A stretch of 64,000 bases of DNA, taken from Chlorokybus atmophyticus (Eukaryota; Streptophyta; Chlorokybophyceae; Chlorokybales; Chlorokybaceae). Below, in pieces: positions 41,362-51,640 of the stretch. Numbering within the stretch: position 1 is the stretch's first letter; the number at the start of each line of letters is the position of its first letter. The notes beneath the pieces are model-generated. The model had not been told where the DNA came from. It saw nothing but the letters and a program-made list of their open reading frames with translations, and made no database searches. Both the position numbers and the translations under genes were made by a program. The DNA lies in assembly GCA_009103225.1 (NCBI GenBank), contig RHPI01000638.1:531823-595822 (forward strand), read 5' to 3'.

Positions 41362-42032
41362 ACGTCCATGTGTACGAGCTGCAAGGGTGCTGTACTGGTG
41401 CGAGAAGAAGTGGGAAAGGATTGCCTAGGCATCTTGCTCAACACACACGTCTCGCACAGATCACCTTTTGCTGCTTTTATGTCCTCCACTTGTATGTTGA
41501 TCCCATTCACCATGTGTTTAGCCACCAATCTTGCCATATTGTCCCACCCCAGATGTTCAAATCGCCGATGCCATGGGTGTGCTGTTGCTGATGCAGTGAC
41601 TGCCGCAGACATCGCATGCTGCCGGTCCAGTTTGATGCAATACAGACTCCCTAGCAGTGTGCCCTCCACAACCATGATGTTGTTCATTTTGACTTGACAC
41701 TTCGCAGCAGTGAAGTAAACTTTGGCGCCCGCGCTTGTAGCTCTTCGATCAGAGAACAGGCTGGAGGCTAGTCCCGGCACGCGGATTACCTCCTTCAAGG
41801 CCACTTCTCGTATAGCGCCCGCCACCTTTGTGTGTAGAATGACGGTGCCCACTCCCACAGCTTGCAAGTGCAGCTTGTTGCTAAAGCTCACTTTCACAGC
41901 AGCAGCATCGCTCAGAGCATGATATTCCTGGAACTCATATCTGTGTGGGGTCATATGCTGGGTGCACGCAGATGCGAACAACCAAGCGCTCTCGATAGTA
42001 GTAGTGCTAGCAGCAAGTGCTACAGCATGCAT
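41304..42032 (-). pseudogene. Copia-C protease and GAG-pre-integrase
   Basis: WLFASACTQHMTPHRYEF occupies the place of the aspartic protease motif WxxDSxxxQHMT, so the catalytic Asp is lost. Then EVALKEVIRVPGLASSLFS and the zinc region WHRRFEHLGWDNMARL with LCETCVLSKMPRQSF, ending VHMDVCGPMPVASIGG with a frameshift into integrase. Confidence 0.82.
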
Positions 42033-42053
42033 ATCAAAACCTTGAATCTGTTA

Positions 42054-42780
42054 CTGATTGCGCTTGAACTTTCGGCAGTCCTTCTTTAGGTGTCCCTTCT
42101 TGGCGCAGTAGTGGCAGTTACGCGTCTCCTTGTTCCCACCACCATTGTTGTTGTTGAAAAGTGGATTGGATTGTGCCGCGAGTGCTATAGCTTCAGCCTC
42201 ATCCTGGCGTAAAATGGATGCGCGTTGCTCGACTTGAAGTAGGCGTGGGGTGATGGTCTCGAGGGTGAGCTCCTTACTGGCTGACTCCATAATGGTGACA
42301 GTCATCTGGAACTCCTTAGGTAAGCTAGCAAGGATGACCCAAACCACCTCTACCTCCTTCACTTCATGTCTAATGGCAAGCAAGTCGTCCCACAGCTGCC
42401 TGGCTCGTGAGATGAACTTCATGACAGGTTCAGCAGCATCCTTTCTCAAAGCATTCAACTGCTTCCTCAACTGCAACTTCCTAGCATTGTTCTTAGCCTT
42501 GTAATCCTCCAGAAAAACTTCTGCCACAATTCTCTAGCAGACTTGCAACGTGCAACAAGCGCTAAGTGATGTTGTACCACACATTCAATTCTATCAACGC
42601 AAGTGCCTGATTGGACTTTTTCTGTGTGGGTGCGTCCTCTAAGTCAAGAGGGCGCTCCGTGGGATCCACCACCGACCATGAAATTTTATGCATGAGTAGC
42701 ATATGCATCCGGATGCTCCATGTCGCATAGTTGTCGAGGTCCAGTGGCTCGACGTTCACCTTGTCATAGCTGGTCGCCAT
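42054..42780 (-). pseudogene. Copia-C Gag (UBN2 and zinc knuckle), frameshifted
   Basis: It starts at ATG 42780 (MATSYDKVNVEPLDLDNYAT). The first frame ends near 42562. The main frame (42527-42051) carries LQLRKQLNALRKDAAEPVMK, VVWVILASLPKEFQMTVTIM and the zinc knuckle CHYCAKKGHLKKDC. One frameshift or short deletion near 42540 separates them. Confidence 0.82.
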
Positions 42781-42855
42781 GCTTCCTTTGCTAGCTTTCA
42801 AGGAAGACGGCGCCTCCCAAAGCTACACCAACTTGTACTTGCTATGCTTGCGCTA

Positions 42856-42871
42856 GTGTGGGCCCATAACC
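42856..42871 (-). other. Copia-C primer-binding site
   Basis: GGTTATGGGCCCACAC in the minus sense, between LTR and gag leader. Confidence 0.78.
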
Positions 42872-43218
42872 TATTGAAATTGCACAGTAGCAACAATGAC
42901 AAACACAAGTGTGGCGCTGACAGTAGAGCAGAGTGGATCTCACTGTATTGCACAACATACAGTGTCTTATATAGTACACTAGTGGGTGCTAGTCAACACT
43001 AGTCAACACTAGTCAACTCTAGTCAAAGTCAACACTAGTCAACACTAGTCAAAATGAAAGTCAATGGTCAACGTCAAAGTCAAAGTCAATGTTGACCAAG
43101 GTTGACTGTAACTCCCGTAACTCCCGTAACGGCCATTGACCATAACTCCCGTAACTCTTGAAGATAAGTTGATCGTAGAAGTTTAGCTAAGGCGCCACTT
43201 ACATAGGTACCTTTTTCA
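42872..43218 (-). repeat. Copia-C 5' LTR (347 bp)
   Basis: In the minus sense it starts TGAAAAAGGTACC and ends CAATTTCAATA. The TTGACTAGTG arrays and a TATATAAG box are present as in Copia-1, although the LTR ends differ. Confidence 0.78.
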
Positions 43219-43956
43219 AACTCCTCTCTATCCATGTTCCATTGTCACACTTGAACACCATGCTGTGGAGTAGGCAGCTCCCACGCGCTCGCGGCACACC
43301 TTGCAAGTACTTCACGCACTGCAACACTCCAAGCTAGCGTACACCAACTTCCACATATAAAGGACGCCTCCTCCATTAACTACCTCTCACACTTGGCACC
43401 AAGCTAAACTTACCCAGCTTCCACCATTACCAAGAGATTGCCACCATCTTTTTGTTTTTCTCTCCAACCTTTACCATAGCCTTACAATGCAACTCTCTCA
43501 CCCTTTTTGCTATCGATGCTCCCGAAGGTGGATGTCTTTCCTTGAGAACATTGGTGCTTGAAGTGACCACACTCGCCACAGCGCGAGCACTCCTTGCCAT
43601 TATCGTGAGTGCCTTTCTTCACCATGCAAGCTATAGCTGCTCCTGATCATTCTTCCCACCCTTCATTTTGCAAGCGCTGCTCTTCATAAAGAAGCCATGG
43701 TATCATGCCATTAAGTGTCGATTCCTCCGTGGCAAAGTCCATAACAGTCACCATTCCGTACTCCATCGCCAACTTTGAAAGCACAACCCACACCACTTCT
43801 TGCTCTTATAGCTCGTGCCCAACACCCAACAAGTCCTTCCACATCGGTTTTGCTCGCGCCACAAACATGGTACTAGGCTCTCCACTCTCCTTGCGCAATG
43901 CAATCAGCTCTTGCCTCAATTACAGCCTCCTCGCCATGTTTTGAGCTGTTAAGTGG
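43219..43956 (-). pseudogene. Copia-2 3' internal region and C-terminal Gag
   Basis: 43219-43640 is the complement of 10690-10985 and neighbours. 43700-43956 reads VWVVLSKLAMEYGMVTVMDF-like sequence and LRQELIALRKESGEPSTMF-like sequence, the second half of Copia-2 Gag. The zinc knuckle remnant lies near 43560-43600. It ends at 43956, where DIRS sequence starts, and gag resumes at 49198. Confidence 0.72.
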
Positions 43957-44020
43957 AACTCACACACGAGTTGTATGCGACACACCGCTCATGCTGGGGG
44001 GTTGCTATGGGGTGATGAAT
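43957..44020 (-). repeat. DIRS B repeat at the outer end
   Basis: Complement of B1: ACTCACACACGAGTTGTATG, then CTCATGCTGGGGGG. The recombinase coding end follows at once. Confidence 0.75.
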
Positions 44021-44107
44021 AGATAAGAACAGCATGAGCGCGTACCACTTAAGCCGAGGCATCTCGTGAGTGTGTGCAACTTAAGCAACGCCGCACGCAT
44101 ATAGCCC

Positions 44108-45170
44108 TCAGCTGCAGTGGAAGACTTTCAACGCCGAAACGTCATGCCACACGTGCTGGGGCACAGCAGCCTGCACCGCCTGGGTTGCAGCGCCCGAATA
44201 GGCAAAGTGTGTGCCAAGACGTGTTGGGTCCTCCCCCGCCGCCTCGATAGCGACCTTCTCCCAACCCAAAATGGTGCTATATAGTACAACGGTGTCGCGT
44301 ATATTGTACGTTCCCCCCACTCGCGTGATAGAGCACAGTCACTTGCTTGGCCTGGCTTGCTTATAGCCCGAACCAAACAACAACTTTTTGGTGTGCATCA
44401 CAGGGCACAAATTACCCCCAACAGCAGCTATGTGCACTGTCGCGCCCACACTATATTGATCGGTCTGCACGAAATGACGAGATTCATGCAATCCGATCAA
44501 AAGATGATGTCCTGCGTGTTGACTTCTGCCAAGTTTAAGTAATGCATCATACTTGCAAACCGCAGCAGCACACCACCGTTTTTAATCTAGCCACAAAGTC
44601 CCACCCAGTACGAGCAAAGCGCGAGACCGTGGCTCGCAAGAGCTCAGGCGTGTAGGCATCTTTCTTCCGCGTGCTCAATGGTAGCAACCTGGCAGCGGCC
44701 TCACGCACCACCGCAACGAGTGCATGCGCAGTGGGAGAAGCCTGGCCTGCCATGGTATGCGCAGTGTGTATGGCCAAATTGGCATGTTTCAAAAGTGCCG
44801 AAGTGGTGGACTCCATCAACACCTTTGTGACGAACCTGGCCACTGTGCTGGGATCTGCCGGTAAAGCAGCCCAACCATGAGGCGTGCAGGAACTCCACAA
44901 AGGGATGCCAGTAGCCCAATGGCCTCGCAGGGTGCTAGTAGCACGTGACGCCGTTGCCACTGCCGGGTGTAAGGTGCGCACGCGCCCAATCGCGTCTTCT
45001 CCGGGGACATTGGGCATAAGCAACTGTAGGCTATGCTCAACAGCAGCTGCACACAGCATGTGTCAATGGCTAAGAAGCAAGTCAATTCGCAATGCCCACC
45101 TATGACAATTGGGCGCGCCCTCTTGAGGTTTCTAAACTTGAGGGCTAGGCCACAAGTAGGCTGGTCCACT
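44108..45170 (-). pseudogene. DIRS tyrosine recombinase, broken
   Basis: 45059-44547 is open: ATASRATSTLRGH, ADPSTVARFVTKVLMEST, HTAHTMAGQASPTAHALVAV, RFARTGWDFVARLKTVV, then a stop in the arginine block. The C-terminal end (44320-44108) keeps GAATQAVQAAVPQHVW. Its sequence here (CGTCTTGGCACACAC in sense) shows the unshifted form of the site that is frameshifted in the plus copy. Confidence 0.78.
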
Positions 45171-47077
45171 TGGTAGGCTCATAACATCTGTGACAAATGG
45201 TGCCCACACCCCGTCGGGGCAGAGCACGGGCCGCCAAGTTTGTTGTCCACTCGACACAATGAGGCACATGCGAGCCTTGCATTCGCGGGTAGAACGTAGC
45301 ACAATGCCCACACGGTGTGGTGGGGGATGGCACCAGTTGTTGCAACCACTCTAGTGAGAGTGAAAGGCATTGCCCAATAAGCCGGCACATGATAACACCG
45401 AGTTGAAGGCCACACACACAGTATCGGCATCCATGGCGAAGCGGTCCACATCAAAGGGGCCCCTTGCGGGCGAGCAAGCGCACCCAGGTTTCTTCAAAGT
45501 CCAACCATTCCAATCCGGTGCCTTGGAGAGCGCGTTTGCCTTTGCATTAAGCTCCGCGTGGCAACCACTCCATGTGCAAACGGATGCAATTGCGGTGGCA
45601 ATGTAAAATGATGCGACATGCCACTTGCTGTAAGTGTGCGGCCTCACTGCCCCCTTTGCACATAATGTAGTACACATTGCGGGGATCGCCATACCACAGC
45701 ACCGTGCGTTCATGTAGCCTCCTCCTCCACAGTGAGTTGGGTACGCTCAAGTCCAAGTAGTACGCGAGATGTTTATGAAGTCAAGCACTCATCCGGTGTA
45801 GATGTGCCTTTCACCCCAGGGGCAGCTGTGCCATGGCGCACTAGTCCCCAGCCCGTGCCGCTAGCATACACAAACCGCACTATGTTCGGCTACATTGTCG
45901 GCCACATAGGTGCCATGTTCATGCTCCTTAAAGTGGTCTCGCAACCACGTCAACTTATCAATCTCCGCCTTGCGCAGCACCATGTGTGAACTTCAGAACC
46001 CGCGTCTCAATCAAGCGGCATGTATGCCAAGTCATGAATTTGACTGCGGGCCCCAACACCAAGGACATAGATTGTGGCTTGCCACAAATGCGGGCCAGCA
46101 ACTTTATTGGCACATGGCGCCTATCACCAAATGCACGCTGCAAGTCTCTGAGCAAAGCATCGCGCTTCTTGCTGAGAATATAATCAGTGCCAGCGTGTGT
46201 ATCCCACACAAAGCCCAGGAATACAATCACTCGACTGAGCACCACACCGCACCATGCTGCATCCGCTTTCACAACGGCCAGGGTGGAGGCATGCTCAGCC
46301 TTGGAGCGAGCAGCAAACAAGAAATTCTCCATGTATGGCAGGACGCGGTTGCCTTGTACACACCTACGGCACACCAATTGCTTCATGACCTTGGTAAATA
46401 TGAAGTAAGCTCTGCTCAACCCAAATGGCAACGAGCAACAGTTGTACACCGTGCCCGCCGCGAATGAGAACCCCGAGTAGCCCTTGAAGGTGGGGAGGGG
46501 GTGTCTACATGATGGTATCCGGACTTGAAGTCCGTGGAGAGCAACCAGTCCTCGGGCTGCAGCAAGTCCTGGGATGCTGCGCACATCCTCATATTTAAAC
46601 GGCGTGTTGACCAAGTAAGAGTTGACATAGCGCAAGTCTATGATGAGGCGCAGCTTGCGACCATCATCAACCGCGTTACGTGGGCTCACCACGAGGGGGG
46701 TCGCACACTCTTGTGCGGCCCCACTATGCGCTAGGTTGGCAATGACAGCCGTAGTGAAGTCCGCAAACTCATGCACACACTTGTGGTTAATGAATGCCCA
46801 TATGGGGGGGGGGGGGGGGGCTATCGCCCATGGTAGCTTGTACCCGTACTCCACCCATGAGAGCACCATGGTAGACTCACAAAAGTTGTTGTTGCCATGC
46901 TGGCAGGGCCCCCCATAAGTGGTGCCTCATGTATGGGCCTTCCACCACCAAATTGCTAGGTGCTCGTGCAAACTCATGGTGTGTCATCCAGTCCGCCACA
47001 AAATTTGACTCAATTGAAATGTAGTCAAGTGCCACATTGCACGCAGCCGCCGTTTCTGCACCCCGTATGTGCAACAA
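45171..47077 (-). pseudogene. DIRS reverse transcriptase / RNase H, broken
   Basis: 47077-46877 is the N-terminal part (NVALDYISIES, DWMTHHEFARAPSNL). 46869-45958 is open and holds LRLIIDLRYVNSYLVN, the FSxDxKSGYHHVD region with small indels, CSLPFGLSRAYF and the catalytic region LPYMENFLFAARS, where YxDD has become YMEN. RNase H and the post-RNase H domain follow in several frames down to 45171. With the altered YMEN the RT could not work. Confidence 0.78.
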
Positions 47078-47449
47078 GTAAGTGCATGCACTCTAATCTT
47101 GGCACGGTCATAACTTTTGCAAATGATGTCCAATGGAGACGTTCAAAGTGTTAAAAGGAAGCGTTTCTCAGCGCTCATGCCAAAGAGCGTACGTCAAGTA
47201 ACTTTCGTCTGGCTGGGGCCTCAAACGAAAGTTATGAGCCAAACAAGTTGCAATCATAGCAAATCGTTTGCAAAGTTCATGTTCTTTGGCTCTACTCGAG
47301 CGTCACTGTGTTATGATTATAATTAAGAGTTTCATTCCATATAAGGGTCAATTAAGACCTCAAGAAGTTACAAACAATCATTGCGCACAAGTGTACAGCT
47401 ATTAGGCTATCATGACATAGCTATGGGGCTGTTATGTAAGCTAATGGGC

Positions 47450-48958
47450 CCCACGCCTTGCAGGCTCACGGCAATAGGCACGCAAATGCGCGGGCTTCCT
47501 TCAGAGCTAGCACGTGTGGACATCCCGCTGGCCCCCAGTAAAAGCCGCCTGAAATTGCATAGGAGCGGTCTTATAACTGGTTTGCCCCGCGTCAGCTGCA
47601 TAAGACCCAGTGTAGCGAGGGGGGGGGGGGGGGGGGGNNNNNNNNNNNNNNNNNNNNNNNGGGGGGGGGGGGGGGGGGGGGGGGGGGGTACTAGCCTCGC
47701 CCGTTGTTGGGATGGTAGGCAGGCTTTACCTTGGGCTTGGGTTGCGCCGCAGCCATAGCCTTCAACGCTTTCTTCAGGCGCTTTGCCTTATCATCATTCA
47801 TTGTGAGGGGGTTGCACACCAGCTCGTTCACGACCTTTCAATTATGCTTATTGACCACTTCTACATAGTGGGATTGCTTGCACACCTCATCCAATGCTGC
47901 GCACAGAGTACACACAAGCAACATGCGTTGCATGTTCATATGGACTCAAAGCCACCAGGTCTAGCGCCAAGCGCACTCTAAATCCAATCCTGTAACCGTC
48001 ATGTGCATATGCAGATATTGTGCCCTGGTGTGCTCGTTCCCTTACTGCAGGGTAGTCATTATGTGAATACAGGGTGAACATACAATGGTGTTAAGCGGGC
48101 CCCTCCACCCCCGGCGGGCATGGGGGGAGGAGGGATGTGGACCACATGTAAGTAATGGAATGACTGTGCATCTATATAAATGTCGGGCTGGCGCCTTCAC
48201 AAGGCCCATGATGCACGCATGTGCAAGTGTGCGTGGGCCAAGTCCGCACCCACATGATGATATGCGTCTCTGCGCGTGCATGTGGCGATGCTCAACAACA
48301 AATGAGCCCACCTTTCATGTTGTTTGTGTGTACTACGGCCTTCATGGAAGTGGGGGTCCTCAATGAGGGGAGCGGGCACACGATCGAAGGAGGATGCCGT
48401 CGAGCCGAGTTGAGCCGCAACCTTGAGGTGTTGTTGAGCCCGCTGTTTCAAGGTCTCCTTCCAAGGGGTAACGAGCTTACTAAACTTGGTGGCCATGGCT
48501 CCCACTCGGGCATTGGGGTTGGTAGAGTCGCCGTTGTCACGACAAAGGATGCTCACAAGTAGGGGGTAGTTGGGCTCGTTAATGGGCTCGTCACGAGGGA
48601 TTGCGGGCGCCTTCCCATGCTTAAGGTGCATGTTCTTCGCCTCCAATATCTCCAATATTTCCTCGTCATTGCTTGTAAGGACTTTAAGGATGGAGCGGAG
48701 GAGCGGCTTTGCGGGCTTGGAGCCCGCTTCGCGCGCTTGCGGTGGTAGTCCACATCCTCCTCCTCATCGTCTTCCGTCGCAACACCATCCTCCTCCTCTC
48801 GTCCGGGGGGGCGCACCTCTCCTTCCTTCCCTCCTCTTCCTCACGCTCGAATTGCTCTTAGCCCGCGCCAAGCAATTGGCGGCAACCAAGGCCGCCGTTG
48901 CGAACGCCGCTATGTCCTCTCCATCTTCACGGCTTCGCGACCTTATGGTGGAAGGCAT
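47450..48958 (-). pseudogene. DIRS Gag, broken, with assembly gap
   Basis: It starts near ATG 48958 (MPSTIRSRSREDGEDIAAF). 48655-48197 is open and matches the central block (RDEPINEPNYPLLVSILCRD, FDRVPAPLIEDPHF). The C-terminal third contains the poly-G/N gap (47620-47688) and ends with the zinc-knuckle region (complement of 47450-47500). Confidence 0.7.
47638..47660. other. assembly gap (23 N) inside a poly-G run
   Basis: N run flanked by G homopolymer on both sides. The corresponding site in the plus copy (5289-5296) is a short C run (8 C), so the homopolymer length is unreliable. Confidence 0.98.
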
Positions 48959-49019
48959 AGTGGAGTGCGTGCTCCCCTCAACCAGTAAACTACACTCGCC
49001 ACCCATGCAGCGTGCTAAG

Positions 49020-49197
49020 GATGGCGCCCCCGTGCTAGGGTTATGGCGACTAGATAAGGAGCTTACAACTCACAACTCACTGTAGTGAGCGCTTGTGCCC
49101 ACAAGTGCCTAGGGCATTAGGGGCACATGAGTCTCATACCTCATTAACGAGTTCTTGAATAATGGGTGCGCATGTCATGCGCGTCATAAATGTACAT
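49020..49197 (-). repeat. DIRS A repeat at the outer end
   Basis: Complement of A1: CTAGATAAGGAGCTTAC, GCACATGAGTCTCATACC, ending CATAAATGTACAT next to Copia-2 gag. Confidence 0.75.
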
Positions 49198-49640
49198 CTC
49201 TCAAGCTTTGCCCAAAACTTTTTTGCACCTTTGCACTCTCTCACCATGAGTAAGTGATGCTCAACAACGTGCCATCTTAGCAATGCTAAAGCCTTCTTCC
49301 CTTTTTTGTGCCCACGTCGCCTCCTTCCCTGAAGGCACTTTGTTATGATCCAGACTAGCTTACTTGGTTAGCCTCGCGCGAGGCTAGCCAAGTGGGCTAG
49401 TCAGGATTTTAACACACTTCTAATTGGGGTCCACATATTTGCACATAATTTTGTGTACCAGCAACAACTCCATCTTGATGCTCCATGTATTGTAATTATA
49501 AAAAAATAAAAAAAAGCGTCCAATGGCTTGACAATGAACTTAATGTTGTCTATGCCTTTGGTAAGATTGCCCATCCACTACTTGCAGAACTTGCAACCTA
49601 TTTCACTACCAACAACCACAACTTCACGCGCTCTGAGGTA
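49198..49640 (-). pseudogene. Copia-2 Gag N-terminal part and leader, split by TRIM-2 solo LTR
   Basis: Complement of 10087-10255: the region coding AKEFWAKFES, the AEHHLVMVRE equivalent and the KKALAL equivalent, then the solo LTR (49341-49414), then VHKIMCKYVDP-like sequence and the start MDNIK near 49556. Several indels and an A-rich insertion near 49500. Confidence 0.7.
49341..49414. mobile_element. TRIM-2 solo LTR, 74-bp palindrome (TSD cactt)
   Basis: TGTTATGATCCAGACTAGC to TCAGGATTTTAACA; the two halves are reverse complements with a few mismatches around the centre CTCGCGCGAG. Flanked by cactt at 49336-49340 and 49415-49419. It matches the terminal repeats at 57656-57729 and 57998-58071. 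Because it is palindromic, its strand cannot be told. Confidence 0.85.
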
Positions 49641-49642
49641 TG

Positions 49643-49658
49643 TGTGGGCCCATAACCT
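49643..49658 (-). other. Copia-2 primer-binding site
   Basis: GGTTATGGGCCCACAC in the minus sense next to the 5' LTR end. Confidence 0.78.
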
Positions 49659-50054
49659 GTTAACTAGTGTGCATGTATGCGCCCTACCTTATACGTGCGC
49701 TTACATTAGGGGAACACCAAGTGTAACATACAAGCATGGTAACACCAAAGGGAAATGTGTTGCAGTTCCACCGACATGCGCCACACACAGTGACTTATAC
49801 ACTAAGCTAGGCTTAACTGAAAAGGACTAGTCAACTCTGGTGAAAATCAATTTCAATCATCAATAGTCATTGGTCAAAGTTAACACTAGTCAACGGTCAA
49901 AGTGAAAGTTTACCATAACCGTCATAACTTTCATAACTTTCATAACTCATTTGGACTGTAACTCCCATAGCATAACCGCCGCACATGGTCTGATTATCAT
50001 CAATAAGCTGACCGTACTATAGCATAATACTCTCGCAAACCTCATATGCTTAAC
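49659..50054 (-). repeat. Copia-2 5' LTR
   Basis: In the plus sense TGTTAACTAGTGTGCATG to CCTCATATGCTTAACC. The expected outer end TTCAACA is decayed. It has the TTGAC arrays and the AACCGCCGCACATGG block. Confidence 0.72.
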
Positions 50055-50070
50055 CTCAGCCTCAGCATCC

Positions 50071-50235
50071 AAAGGAGTGCTTGCACACTTTGCACTCAAC
50101 ACTGGCAGCAGCTGCTCATGCTATAGGCACCTTGCGGAGCTATGAGAGCTGCTAGCATTGCGTTGTGAAGTATTGCAAACAGTGTGTCAATAGCAGCTGC
50201 TGCCAATGTTGAGTGCAAAGTGTGCAAGCACTCCT
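50071..50235. repeat. inverted repeat with 45-bp arms
   Basis: The arm AAGGAGTGCTTGCACACTTT... (50071-50115) and its reverse complement (50191-50235) differ at one base, with about 75 bp between them. The sequence could form a strong hairpin. The right arm continues into DIRS recombinase sequence, so the left arm may be an inverted duplication of it. Confidence 0.7.
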
Positions 50236-50407
50236 TAGGCAGTCCCTATACATAGTGGACCTATTAATAATACTGTTGTTGGTGGAGTCCCTCCACCCTA
50301 GCACTTGTAAAGCATACCTGCGCGCCCATACATGCCATATGTACCATGACATGTTGGGCTAAATCTCTCCCACTGCATAGGCATTATGGTAGTAATGCAT
50401 GAGGACG
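50236..50407 (+). pseudogene. DIRS tyrosine recombinase fragment, part 1
   Basis: TGTTGGTGGAGTCCCTCCAC, CTTGTAAAGCAT, CCATACATGCC and CTCTCCCACTGCATAGGCAT match 8110-8225 of the DIRS recombinase. The fragment is interrupted at 50408 by a Copia-1 element and continues at 55008. Confidence 0.65.
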
Positions 50408-50771
50408 TGTTATAGGTTATAGGTTGTTGAAGGTACATGTATGGGAGGCGCCTACATGTAGTTGGTATCATCAGCTTAACCGTAAAAGGGACGGGAGTTA
50501 CGAGAGTTATAGGAGTTACGGCAGTTATGGTCAACCATGGTCGGCTTTAACTTTGACCGTTAAGTTTGACTATTGACTCGTGTTAATTAGAAGTAACTAA
50601 AGTGGACTAGTGCTTAGTAGCATAGTATATGAGACACTGTGTATAGCTTAATACAATGGGTCGGACACTGTCTTTGTAGTTGGCGTGCTTGCTGCACTAG
50701 TCCATAGTGTGTGCACGCTGGTATGTGTGAGGCGCTTACACACACTCTACGCGCATCACTAGTTCACAACA

Positions 50772-50787
50772 GGTTATGGGCCCACAC
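50772..50787 (+). other. Copia-1 primer-binding site
   Basis: GGTTATGGGCCCACAC after the old 5' LTR. Confidence 0.78.
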
Positions 50788-50893
50788 TCGCTTGTGTGAC
50801 TGCTTATGTTAGAAATAGAATGTGTTGAGCATAGGAGCCTATTGGTAGGAGTGTTCTTGGGGAGAGGGTGAGTTATACTATTGCGTAGCAAGC

Positions 50894-51640
50894 ATTGGCT
50901 GACACATATAGGATCCCCTTCGAGTCCCTTGATCCGCACAACCATGCTTGATCGTCGATGAAGGTGACATTGATGCTGATCCGCAAAAACCTCTAGAGTT
51001 TTGTAGACCCACCTCCTCCCCATGATTATGGCTAAGAATAAGTGACACTTGGATAAAGAACCTGCATAAAGAAATCACAATCGGCTTTTGCGCTGATGGG
51101 CTTGCACATCAATGACTTCCATCTCCCTCTTATTGTGGATTACAAGACTAGATGTAAGGCGTGGGAGGTCTTTAACACCCTCTTCGAGGCCAACAGCACC
51201 TCGCGTACGTTGCAATTGAGACGCAAGCTAACACTCCTGAAGATGGAGCATGGGGAACCCGTACACAAGTACATTCTGCATGCAGGGGGTGTGTGGCATG
51301 ACCTGACCATTATTGGGCACGATATGAAAAAAGAGGAGGTGATGTGGGCAATCTTAGCCGGCTTAAAACACAGCTTTGCTATGCCAGTGACTGTGTTGAA
51401 ATCCTCAGATGTGGTGTTGAAGTTTGCTGATATGGTGCCTACATTGCTTGCTGTGGAAGGCAACACGGGTGTTGAGGAGATAGAGAATGATGGAGAACCT
51501 ATCGCACTTGCTGCCTTATCTTCTCAACACACACGAAGCAGGAGCAAAGCAGGTGGTGGGAAGTCATCATGTGACAATGAGTGTCACTACTGCAAGATGA
51601 AGGGCCACATTATTTGCGAGTGACAAAAGGGATCTACAAT
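50894..51640 (+). pseudogene. Copia-1 Gag, start codon lost and frames broken
   Basis: The ATG has become TTG (CATTGGCTGACAC, about 50896). The first ~180 bp contain stops and indels. From 51096 to 51623 one frame is open: MGLHINDFHLPLIVDYKTRC, LQLRRKLTLLKMEHGEPVHK, VMWAILAGLKHSFAMPVTVL, zinc knuckle CHYCKMKGHIICE, then a TGA one codon before the last Cys. Confidence 0.82.

Larger units (their letters stand above)
30635..43218 (-). mobile_element. Copia-C element, interrupted and missing RT (TSD tactc/aactc)
   Basis: Minus-strand Copia element inserted in the Copia-2 3' internal region. The duplication is tactc (30630-30634) and aactc (43219-43223). The right part holds a complete 5' LTR, primer site, gag, protease and integrase (43218-40461). 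At the left only 177 bp of 3' LTR remain (30635-30811). Everything between is replaced by the two Copia-B copies, so RT, RNase H and the start of the 3' LTR were lost when these arrived or afterwards. Confidence 0.72.
43957..49197 (-). mobile_element. DIRS copy nested in Copia-2 gag, A1...B1 form without A2-B2, no target duplication
   Basis: The left edge is the outer end of a B repeat (AACTCACACACGAG) and the right edge the outer end of an A repeat (complement of 49020-49197). In between are YR, RT/RNase H and gag in reverse order. Removing it restores Copia-2 gag exactly (GAGAG joined to CCACTT in the coding sense), with no duplicated or lost base. A2 and B2 are absent. The frames are broken, and the gap at 47638-47660 lies in its gag. 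Confidence 0.82.
27673..50054 (-). mobile_element. Copia-2 gag-only element opened by four direct insertions
   Basis: Collecting the Copia-2 pieces gives one minus-strand element: 5' LTR 49659-50054, primer site 49643-49658, gag 49640-49198 and 43956-43700, 3' internal region 43700-43219 and 30634-30390, 3' LTR 30389-30365 and 28048-27673. At each break the two sides join without loss: gag resumes in register across 43957-49197, and LTR and internal sequence resume across 28049-30364 and 30635-43218. Its own TSD cannot be confirmed because the right LTR end is decayed. Confidence 0.8.

Noticed and set aside
45070-47000. Plus-strand ORFs over the minus DIRS pol (for example 45910-46467)
   Set aside because: They are antisense shadows of the RT frame.
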